Source: JANNAT01 sp031422555
GTDB lineage: Bacteria; Pseudomonadota; Alphaproteobacteria; Rhodobacterales; Rhodobacteraceae
Assembly (NCBI GenBank): GCA_031422555.1
Contig: JANPLZ010000096.1
Location: 1-9,369 of the forward strand
Length of the DNA: 9,369 nt
Direction of reading: 5' to 3'
The translations under genes and the position numbers were made by a program. Every line of letters starts with the position of its first letter. The stretch's first letter is position 1. Shown here piece by piece: positions 1 to 5,396 of the stretch. The notes beneath the pieces were generated by a model that was not told the origin of the DNA, ran no database searches, and saw only the letters and a program-made list of their open reading frames with translations.

Positions 1-1200
1 AACCGGATCAATCGCGCCGCCGGCCTGTAGCCGCGCCATGGCCAGAACCGGCTCTACGTCGGTGCGAAACGCCGCCTTCAGCGTCGCTTGCGCCATCAGC
101 GCATCGTTGTTGTCCTGATATCGCGCCAACGCCCCCCGATCGACCAGACTTGCCTGCACATAAGCGCGCTGCACTTCGATTGCCGACGACATCAGGCTTT
201 CAATCGGGTCGGTGACGTTGTGCGACTGATCCAGCATATGCGCCAGCTTCAACCCCGGCGTGCCTTCGGCATCGACCAGTTCGTTGAACACCAAAAACAG
301 CCGGTAGGGATCAATTGATCCGGCGTCCAGATCGTCATCGCCGTATTTACTGTCGTTAAAATGAAAGCCGCCCAGTTTGCCAAACTGTATCAGCCGCGCC
401 ACGATCATTTCGATGTTCACATTCGGGGCGTGATGGCCAAGATCGACCAGACAAAACGCTTTGTCACCCAATTCCTTTGAAATCAGATAGTTGGTGCCCC
501 AGTCTTGCACGATTGTTGAATAGAATGCCGGTTCATACATTTTATGTTCGGTAAACAGCCGCCAATCCCCGGGCAGGCCGGCATAAATTTGGCGGGCGGC
601 CTCCAGATACCGCTCAAAGGCGCGGGTGAAATGGCTTTGGCCGGGGAAGTTTGATCCATCGCCCACCCAGATTGTCAGCGCTTTCGCGCCCAGCTTTTGG
701 CCAAACGCAATGCAATCCAGATTGTGGTCCACCGCTTGCGCCCGCGTCGCCGCATCAGTGTGCGAAAGGGAGCCGAATTTATAGCTGTGGGGTTGCTGTG
801 GCTGATCCTGAAACGTGTTGGAGTTCATCGCATCAAAGCCCAACCCCAAAGCCTGCGCATGGCCGCGCAATTCTGCAGGCTCGGCGCGATCCCATGGGAT
901 GTGCAGCGAAACCGTTGCCGTGGCGCGGGTCAACTGGTGGATGACCCCGCAATCATCCAGCTTGTCAAAGATGTGGCGCGGCTCTCCATCGCCGGGAAAG
1001 CGGGCAAAGCGGGTGCCGCCGGTGCCCACGCCCCAACTGGGCACCGCCACCGAAAACGCCGCCGCCCGCGCGGTGATCTCCGCAATCGCGATGCCGCGAC
1101 GATCCAGCCTTTCGCCCAAGCTGTTGTAATCCTTCTGCAACGCCGCCAAAGAAAGGGCGTTCTGCGCGGCAATCAAATCGCGGTCGATCAATGGCATCAT
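1..1200 (-). CDS. rhaI: L-rhamnose isomerase, 3' end cut by the window edge
   Basis: Cytoplasmic isomerase that converts L-rhamnose to L-rhamnulose, the first intracellular step of the phosphorylative pathway. Reading down from 1200 gives 400 uninterrupted codons, still open at base 1; family members of this type are about 430 residues, so roughly 30 C-terminal residues are missing. The TIM-barrel metal sites are visible at the spacing known from the Pseudomonas stutzeri enzyme: Glu218 (in EHK), Asp253 and His256 (in DLGHH), His280 (in FHFND), Asp288 and Asp290 (in YGDDDLD). The Asp of MLDQSH, near 324, is probably the remaining structural ligand. The gene begins one base after the rhaD stop (TGA-C-ATG), so translation is probably coupled. 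Two ATGs lie in tandem (1200 and 1197); an AAGG in the end of rhaD is 4 nt from the first and 7 nt from the second, so 1197 is an equally good start. It belongs to the rhizobial/Pseudomonas RhaI type rather than to E. coli RhaA, judged by these motifs. Confidence 0.95.
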   Translation of the reverse strand, partial: MMPLIDRDLIAAQNALSLAALQKDYNSLGERLDRRGIAIAEITARAAAFSVAVPSWGVGTGGTRFARFPGDGEPRHIFDKLDDCGVIHQLTRATATVSLHIPWDRAEPAELRGHAQALGLGFDAMNSNTFQDQPQQPHSYKFGSLSHTDAATRAQAVDHNLDCIAFGQKLGAKALTIWVGDGSNFPGQSHFTRAFERYLEAARQIYAGLPGDWRLFTEHKMYEPAFYSTIVQDWGTNYLISKELGDKAFCLVDLGHHAPNVNIEMIVARLIQFGKLGGFHFNDSKYGDDDLDAGSIDPYRLFLVFNELVDAEGTPGLKLAHMLDQSHNVTDPIESLMSSAIEVQRAYVQASLVDRGALARYQDNNDALMAQATLKAAFRTDVEPVLAMARLQAGGAIDPV

Positions 1201-1201
1201 G

Positions 1202-3304
1202 TCACCTTGTAAAGGATTGGACGTTGCCGGCATCCACGTTCAGAATATTGCCCGTCGATTTTGAAGAGGCCTCGGAGGCAAAGAAATACGCAGCTTCGGC
1301 AATATCCTCGGGCAGAACCGACCGTTTCAGCAAGGACCTTTGGCGATAATGTTCTTCCAGATCGGTGGTATCCTTGCCATAGGCATCGGCGCGTTCCTTT
1401 AGCCAGTCGCCCGACCAAATCTTTGATCCGCGCAGCACGGCGTCTGGGTTAACCACGTTGACCCTGATCTGATCCGGCGCGCCTTCCAGCGCCAAACACC
1501 GCGCCAGATGAATCTCCGCCGCCTTGGCGGTGCAATAGGCCGAGGCATTCGGACTGGCTGCCAGCCCGTTCTTGGAGGCAATAAACACGATCGCCCCGCC
1601 AATGCCCTGCGCTTTCAGCACTTTGAACGCCTCGCGGCTGACAAGGAAATACCCGGTGGACAAGATATCCATGTTCTTGTTCCACAATGCCAGACTGGTT
1701 TGCTCGATCGGGGCAGAAGACGCGATACCGGCGTTGGACACCAGAATGTCATAGCCGCCAAATTCAACACAGGTTTCTGCCGCCGCATGGATAACCGCCG
1801 CTTCATCGGTGACATCCATCGTCACACTGCGCACCACATCTGCGCCAAAGGTTGCCGCCAGATTGGCCCGGGTTTGCGCCAAAGCCTGCGCATCAATATC
1901 GGCCAACATGACGCAAGCGCCTTCGCGCAAATACCGCTCTGCCGTGGCCGACCCAATGCCACCGGCACCGCCAGTGACAAAAGCCACCCGGCCCGCAAGG
2001 GTTTTGGGCTTTGACATCCGCGCCAGCTTTGCCTCTTCCAACAGCCAGTATTCGATGTCAAAAGCCTCTTGTTCGGGCAGGCCGGTATATGTGGAAACCG
2101 TGCTGGCCCCACGCATCACATTGATTGCGTTGACATAAAATTCACCAGATATCCGCGCGGTGGCTTTGTCTTTGGCAAAGGTGATCATGCCAACGCCGGG
2201 GATCAGATAGACCACCGCGTTTGCGTCGCGTAAGGGTGGCGAGTTAGCTTTTTTACAGCGGCTGTAATAGGCGGCGTAATCCTGACGATAGGCCGCGATC
2301 TGCGGGCCAAGATTGGCCAAAACGGCGTCGGTATCGGGATTTTCCGGATCAAAAGCCACCACCAAAGGCCGGATTTTGGTGCGCAGAAAATGATCCGGGC
2401 ACGAGGTGCCAAGCGCGGCCAAAGCCTGCATCGCATTGGCGTTTACAAACTCCAGAACGGCGGGCTGATCATCAAAATGACCAACCATGTGGTGATTTGC
2501 CGAAATCATGCCGCGAATTGCGGGCATCAGCCGGGCGGCAACGGCACGGCGGGCGGGGGCATCAAGGCTGTGATGCTTGGCCCCGCCAAACACCGTTTTG
2601 CCATTGGTTTCCCCTTCAAACCACGCCATCGCGCGGTTGATGATACGCAGTGTTGTCAGATAGCAGGCCTTGGCGTCATCATCCCAGGTGAACAACCCGT
2701 GGCTTTCCAGCACAACGCCTTTGGCTTTTGGGTGATCAACGCAGTATTGCGCCAGCCACAGACCCAATTCGAACCCCGGCCGTTTCCATGGCAGCCAGCC
2801 AATTTCTTCGCCGAAGATCTGCTGCGTCAGCGCTTTTGAATTCTGCGCCGCGGCAATGGCGATGATCGCATCGGGGTGCATGTGATCGACATGTTTTTGC
2901 GGCACATAGGCGTGCAAGGGCGTGTCAATGCTGGCGGCGCGGGCGTTCAGATTAAAGGTGCAATGGGGCAAATAGCCAACCATTTCATCCTCATACGCCA
3001 AACCACGGTAAACGCCGCGCAATGCCTGCAGCTTGTCCATATAGAGCGTCGCAAAGCCGTCCATCTTGATCGACCCGACATCACCGCCCGATCCCTTGAC
3101 CCATAAAACCTGCACCATGGCCCCGGTCAAAGGATCGGCCTGCATCACCTTGGCCGAGGTGTTGCCGCCGCCATAGTTTGTGATTCTTTTATCCGATCCC
3201 AGCAGGTTTGACCGATACAGCAGCTTTTCAGGCTCTGTCATTTGCGCAGATTTGTCATCATCCCAAAGGTTTGCAAGGCCAGCGGTTGGGGGGGATTGCG
3301 ACAT
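1202..3304 (-). CDS. rhaD: Bifunctional rhamnulose-1-phosphate aldolase / lactaldehyde dehydrogenase
   Basis: A 700-residue fusion that cleaves L-rhamnulose-1-phosphate to DHAP and L-lactaldehyde, then oxidises the aldehyde to L-lactate with NAD. The N-terminal half is a class II aldolase domain: NYGGGNTSAK at 43-52, a metal-binding HMH at 141-143 (in VDHMHPDAI), and a further probable ligand His202 in ESHGLFTW. The C-terminal part is a classical short-chain dehydrogenase: nucleotide-binding TGGAGGIG at 444-451, the NAG motif in LVSNAGIA, and the catalytic YCTAK with Tyr590 and Lys594. This two-domain layout is the known RhaD aldolase-ADH family of alphaproteobacteria and some others, and differs from single-domain E. 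coli RhaD. The start at 3304 is chosen because GGAGGT sits 3 nt upstream; the frame stays open to an ATG at 3382, but those 26 extra residues (MIDILSRTG...) overlap the promoter region and look non-coding. It is the first gene of the leftward rhaDI unit. The assignment of lactaldehyde as the dehydrogenase substrate follows from the family, not from the sequence alone. Confidence 0.95.
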   Translation of the reverse strand: MSQSPPTAGLANLWDDDKSAQMTEPEKLLYRSNLLGSDKRITNYGGGNTSAKVMQADPLTGAMVQVLWVKGSGGDVGSIKMDGFATLYMDKLQALRGVYRGLAYEDEMVGYLPHCTFNLNARAASIDTPLHAYVPQKHVDHMHPDAIIAIAAAQNSKALTQQIFGEEIGWLPWKRPGFELGLWLAQYCVDHPKAKGVVLESHGLFTWDDDAKACYLTTLRIINRAMAWFEGETNGKTVFGGAKHHSLDAPARRAVAARLMPAIRGMISANHHMVGHFDDQPAVLEFVNANAMQALAALGTSCPDHFLRTKIRPLVVAFDPENPDTDAVLANLGPQIAAYRQDYAAYYSRCKKANSPPLRDANAVVYLIPGVGMITFAKDKATARISGEFYVNAINVMRGASTVSTYTGLPEQEAFDIEYWLLEEAKLARMSKPKTLAGRVAFVTGGAGGIGSATAERYLREGACVMLADIDAQALAQTRANLAATFGADVVRSVTMDVTDEAAVIHAAAETCVEFGGYDILVSNAGIASSAPIEQTSLALWNKNMDILSTGYFLVSREAFKVLKAQGIGGAIVFIASKNGLAASPNASAYCTAKAAEIHLARCLALEGAPDQIRVNVVNPDAVLRGSKIWSGDWLKERADAYGKDTTDLEEHYRQRSLLKRSVLPEDIAEAAYFFASEASSKSTGNILNVDAGNVQSFTR

Positions 3305-3307
3305 GAT

Positions 3308-3313
3308 ACCTCC
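3308..3313 (-). promoter_or_regulatory. Ribosome binding site of rhaD
   Basis: GGAGGT on the minus strand lies 3 nt before the ATG at 3304. It decides the start, since the longer in-frame ATG at 3382 has no comparable site and falls among the promoter and operator repeats. Confidence 0.85.
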
Positions 3314-3372
3314 GATTGGGTCCGCCGGATGCTGACACCGTTTTGCGATAAATGTGCCCGTGCGCGACAGAA

Positions 3373-3378
3373 TGTCAA
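3373..3378 (-). promoter_or_regulatory. Candidate -35 element of the rhaDI promoter
   Basis: The minus strand reads TTGACA here, a perfect -35 consensus about 70 bp upstream of the rhaD start. A convincing -10 is not obvious: ATTTAT (3353-3348) lies at 19-bp spacing and is only a weak match. The hexamer is part of the 10-bp repeat TGTCAATCAT, whose inverted copy carries the opposite-facing TTGACA, so a protein bound to the repeat would cover the promoter. Confidence 0.45.
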
Positions 3379-3402
3379 TCATAAACAGTCATGTTCAATC
3401 AT
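3373..3402. repeat. TCAATCAT repeats upstream of rhaD (candidate operator)
   Basis: Two identical TCAATCAT octamers begin at 3375 and 3395, exactly 20 bp apart, so they face the same side of the helix. A degenerate ACAGTC lies midway at 3385-3390. They are the reverse complement of ATGATTGA at 3436-3443 on the other arm. The set overlaps the candidate rhaDI -35 hexamer, as expected of a repressor site; RhaR is the obvious candidate binder, but that is inference. Confidence 0.55.
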
Positions 3403-3427
3403 GCTGCAACTGCAAACAGTCAAATTC

Positions 3428-3453
3428 GATTGAAAATGATTGACAGTGATTGG
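3428..3453. repeat. Three GATTGA-type repeats in 10-bp phase (candidate operator)
   Basis: GATTGA starts at 3428, GATTGA at 3438 and GATTGG at 3448, an exact 10-bp period. The middle copy contains the TTGACA hexamer proposed as the rhaR -35. They mirror the TCAATC repeats on the rhaD side, giving an array arranged symmetrically about roughly position 3409. Helically phased direct repeats suit cooperative binding by an oligomeric regulator such as a DeoR-family protein. Confidence 0.55.
3440..3445 (+). promoter_or_regulatory. Candidate -35 element of the rhaR promoter
   Basis: TTGACA, a perfect -35 consensus, lies 44 bp before the rhaR ATG. The -10 is poor (AACTTT at 3464-3469 with 18-bp spacing is the best I see), so an accurate transcription start cannot be called. 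The palindrome at 3444-3461 would sit between -35 and -10, a classical repressor position. Confidence 0.45.
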
Positions 3454-3461
3454 AATCACTG
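3444..3461. repeat. Perfect 8+8 bp palindrome before rhaR (candidate RhaR operator)
   Basis: CAGTGATT-GG-AATCACTG is a perfect inverted repeat with a 2-bp centre. It lies 28 bp before the rhaR start, overlaps the proposed -35 by two bases and fills the -35/-10 spacer. The likely role is autorepression by a dimeric regulator, with RhaR as the neighbouring candidate. Confidence 0.6.
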
Positions 3462-3478
3462 CCAACTTTGCGATCAAC

Positions 3479-3486
3479 AAGGGGGG
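3479..3486 (+). promoter_or_regulatory. Ribosome binding site of rhaR
   Basis: AAGGGGGG precedes the ATG at 3490 by 3 nt. It supports 3490 over the upstream in-frame ATGs at 3391 and 3436, which lie inside the operator repeats. Confidence 0.7.
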
Positions 3487-3489
3487 CCA

Positions 3490-4299
3490 ATGCACGAATC
3501 TGAACGCCATCGGATCATTCTGTCTGCCGTGCAAGACCGCCCGGTGGCGTCGGTTATTGATCTGGTGCAACTGACCGACGCGTCCGAAGCCACGATTCGC
3601 CGCGACATCGCCACCTTGCACATGCAAAAACGTCTGCGCCGGGTGCGCGGTGGGGCCGAGGCAATTGCACCGCCGCAGTTTGTCGGTCTTGCCGGACGGC
3701 CATTTTCGGTAAACGAAACCATCAATGCCGCACAAAAACGCGCCATTGCGCGCGCGGCGGTGGAACTGTGCAGCGACGGCGACCCGATCATCATAAATGG
3801 CGGCACCACCACGTTTCAGATGGTGCATCCCTTATCGGCGCGGCGCTGTCAGGTATTCACCAACAGCTTTCCAATCGCGGAACATCTGCTGAAACATTCC
3901 AAAAACACCATTTTGCTGTCAGGCGGCGCCATTTACCGCGAGCAAAACATAATTCTATCGCCGTTTGACAACGACGTGACCCGAAATTTCTACGCCAAGC
4001 GCATGTTCATGGGCGCGCAAGGATTGGGGCCACTGGGGTTGATGGAGGCAGATCCACTTCTGATTCAGGCCGAAGAAAAGCTGATCGGGCAGGCGGATGA
4101 GCTGGTGGTTCTGGTGGACAGTTCGAAATTTCGCAACCGGTCCAGCCTGATCTTGTGCCCGCTACGCCGCATTCATGTGGTGATCACCGACGACGGCATC
4201 ACCGACCGCGAGGCCCAGATGCTGGAACAAGCAGACATACGCCTGATCGTCACCCTAGTTGGGGTGGCGGACAGAAAAGACGCGGTGCAGCAGGGTTAG
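3490..4299 (+). CDS. rhaR: DeoR-family transcriptional regulator of rhamnose genes
   Basis: A 269-residue DNA-binding regulator. The N-terminal winged helix-turn-helix covers about residues 4-56, with the recognition helix in ASEATIRRDIATL (31-43) and the wing around RRVRGG (50-55), typical of DeoR proteins. The C-terminal effector domain has the DeoR sugar-phosphate-isomerase-like fold signatures: NGGTTT at 103-108, LLSGGAIYR, MFMGAQGL and VDSSKF. Length fits the family. The start at 3490 is preferred to an upstream ATG at 3391 because a G-rich ribosome site lies just before it and the extra 33 residues show no DeoR character. It heads the rightward operon, with 39 bp to rhaS. In R. leguminosarum the protein in this position represses both the rhaRSTPQUK and rhaDI transcripts; the same role here is inference. 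The inducer is not visible from sequence; DeoR proteins usually sense phosphorylated sugars, so a rhamnose-pathway phosphate is plausible. It is unrelated to the AraC-type RhaR of E. coli despite the shared name. Confidence 0.92.
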   Translation: MHESERHRIILSAVQDRPVASVIDLVQLTDASEATIRRDIATLHMQKRLRRVRGGAEAIAPPQFVGLAGRPFSVNETINAAQKRAIARAAVELCSDGDPIIINGGTTTFQMVHPLSARRCQVFTNSFPIAEHLLKHSKNTILLSGGAIYREQNIILSPFDNDVTRNFYAKRMFMGAQGLGPLGLMEADPLLIQAEEKLIGQADELVVLVDSSKFRNRSSLILCPLRRIHVVITDDGITDREAQMLEQADIRLIVTLVGVADRKDAVQQG

Positions 4300-4309
4300 C
4301 CCTGATTGC
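4287..4309 (+). promoter_or_regulatory. Hairpin spanning the rhaR stop codon
   Basis: CAGGG (4291-4295) pairs perfectly with CCCTG (4300-4304), and the 4-base loop is TTAG, whose last three bases are the rhaR stop codon. The outer GCA/TGC (4287-4289 with 4307-4309) can extend it across a small internal loop. It is followed by the AT-rich stretch at 4311-4320 containing four Ts. It could be a weak terminator or an RNA-processing site that lowers the regulator relative to the transporter genes; the stem is short and the U-run poor, so this is tentative. Confidence 0.35.
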
Positions 4310-4327
4310 AGATATTTTAACGCTCAC

Positions 4328-4333
4328 GGGAGG
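4328..4333 (+). promoter_or_regulatory. Ribosome binding site of rhaS
   Basis: GGGAGG lies 5 nt before the rhaS ATG. It is one of the two strongest Shine-Dalgarno sequences in the window (with that of rhaD), fitting the high expression usually needed for a periplasmic binding protein. Confidence 0.85.
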
Positions 4334-4338
4334 ATACA

Positions 4339-5328
4339 ATGAGCATTCTTAGAAAAGCACTAACAACGGCGGCTTTGGCGTCAATTCTGCTGGCAGGTGC
4401 GGCGCAGGCCGAAACCAAACGAATCGCGCTGGTGGTCAAGGCCTTGGGCATCGGCTTTTTCGAGGCCGCCAACAAAGGCGCTATGGAAGCCGCCGCCGAA
4501 TTGGGCGACGTCGAGATCATCTACACCGGCCCCACCGACACCACCGCCGAAGGCCAGATCGAAGTGATCAATGCCCTGATCGCCCAAGGTGTTGATGCGA
4601 TTGCGATTTCGGCAAACGACCCCGATGCCGTTGCGCCCGCGCTGAAAAAAGCGATGGAGCGCGGGATCACCGTTATCTCGTGGGATTCCGGCGTGGCGCA
4701 GGATGGCCGCCAGATGCACCTGAACCCATCGTCCAGCGCGCTGATCGGCAACACGATCATCAAACTGGCCGCGGATAACCTGCCCGACGGCGGCGAAGTG
4801 GCGGTTCTTTCGGCCACTGCCACGTCAACAAACCAGAATATCTGGATTGAAGAAATGACCAAGGTGATGGGCAACTATCCCGGCGTTACTTTGGTGGCCA
4901 CGGTTTATGGCGATGATTTGGCTGACAAATCCTACCGCGAAGCCCAAGGCCTGATGGCAACTTACCCCAATCTGAAAGCCATCATCGCGCCGACAACCGT
5001 TGGTATTCTGGCTGCGGCGCAGGCCGTGACGGATGCCGGAAAAATCGGCCAGATCAACGTGACAGGCCTTGGTCTGCCGTCTGAAATGGCCGGTGCGGTC
5101 GAGTCGGGTGCCACCAAGTCGTTTGCCATCTGGAACCCGATTGATCTGGGTTATGCCGCGACGATGCTGGCGTTTAACATCAACGCCGGCGCCGCCACCA
5201 CCCCGGGATCGTCGATCCCCATGGGCCGGATGGGCGCCGCGGTTCTGGATGACAAGGGCGAGGCTGCGATGTCTGACCCTTTTACCTATGACAAATCAAA
5301 CATTGAACAGTTCAAGTCGATTTTCTGA
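4339..5328 (+). CDS. rhaS: Periplasmic L-rhamnose-binding protein of ABC importer
   Basis: A 329-residue solute-binding protein that captures L-rhamnose in the periplasm and delivers it to RhaPQ. Residues 1-24 are a Sec signal peptide: Arg5/Lys6, a hydrophobic core (about 7-21) and an AQA cleavage site before Glu25. There is no lipobox cysteine, so the mature protein should be soluble. The rest has the two-lobe periplasmic-binding fold of the ribose/AI-2 class: RIALVVKALGIGFFEAANKG at the start, the TDTTAEGQIEVINALIAQGVDAIAIS segment, and a WDSG motif in VISWDSGVAQ that usually supplies a ligand-contacting Asp. Rhamnose specificity is assigned from the context (rhaT, rhaP, rhaQ, rhaU, rhaK downstream; rhaR upstream) and overall resemblance to the alphaproteobacterial RhaS family; the ribose and autoinducer-2 binding relatives are alternatives on sequence alone. 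Strong ribosome site upstream and a stable hairpin right after the stop both suggest raised expression relative to the membrane components. Confidence 0.9.
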   Translation: MSILRKALTTAALASILLAGAAQAETKRIALVVKALGIGFFEAANKGAMEAAAELGDVEIIYTGPTDTTAEGQIEVINALIAQGVDAIAISANDPDAVAPALKKAMERGITVISWDSGVAQDGRQMHLNPSSSALIGNTIIKLAADNLPDGGEVAVLSATATSTNQNIWIEEMTKVMGNYPGVTLVATVYGDDLADKSYREAQGLMATYPNLKAIIAPTTVGILAAAQAVTDAGKIGQINVTGLGLPSEMAGAVESGATKSFAIWNPIDLGYAATMLAFNINAGAATTPGSSIPMGRMGAAVLDDKGEAAMSDPFTYDKSNIEQFKSIF

Positions 5329-5342
5329 TCTGTCGACAAACC

Positions 5343-5368
5343 GGCCCGGCGCAGCAGTGTGCCGGGCC
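5343..5368 (+). promoter_or_regulatory. Stable GC-rich hairpin between rhaS and rhaT
   Basis: GGCCCGGC (5343-5350) and GCCGGGCC (5361-5368) pair perfectly. Three more pairs inside (G·U, C-G, A-T) extend this to an 11-bp stem closed by a GCAG tetraloop. It begins 14 nt after the rhaS stop and is followed by ACAATT and seven Cs, not a U-run, so it is not a standard intrinsic terminator. A 3'-end-stabilising or partial-termination element after a binding-protein gene is well known for other ABC sugar operons (for example malE-malF of E. coli), and is the likely role here. Confidence 0.65.
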
Positions 5369-5396
5369 ACAATTCCCCCCCAATCGCAGGCTTGAC

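Larger units (their letters stand above)
3305..3489. promoter_or_regulatory. Divergent rhaDI / rhaRSTPQUK control region
   Basis: This 185-bp gap separates the two outward-reading arms and must hold both promoters. It is more AT-rich than its surroundings in its middle and carries dense repeats of TCAATC/GATTGA, two copies of AAACAGTCA (3383-3391 and 3414-3422), a 10-bp perfect inverted repeat (3373-3382 with 3436-3445) and a perfect palindrome at 3444-3461. In R. leguminosarum both transcripts are negatively controlled by the DeoR-type RhaR; the same arrangement here makes this the likely RhaR target region. No small gene was seen in it. Confidence 0.85.

Noticed and set aside
697..1212. 171-codon open frame on the plus strand opposite rhaI
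   Set aside because: The opposite strand encodes RhaI with all its metal ligands; this frame is an Arg-rich shadow.
3305..3382. N-terminal extension of rhaD to an ATG at 3382 (726 residues)
   Set aside because: The extra 26 residues overlap the promoter and operator repeats and have no ribosome site, whereas the ATG at 3304 has GGAGGT 3 nt upstream.
3391..3489. N-terminal extension of rhaR to an ATG at 3391
   Set aside because: The added 33 residues translate the operator repeats, lie upstream of the canonical DeoR N-terminus, and would overlap the rhaDI promoter; the ATG at 3490 has its own G-rich ribosome site.
3379..3828. 149-codon open frame on the minus strand opposite rhaR
   Set aside because: It is antisense to the clear DeoR coding sequence, lacks a recognisable domain, and its end runs through the operator region. 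It is a GC-driven shadow.
5343..5381. Intrinsic terminator after rhaS
   Set aside because: The stem is strong but is followed by ACAATT and a C-run instead of Us, and the operon clearly continues, so I annotated it as a regulatory or stabilising hairpin only.
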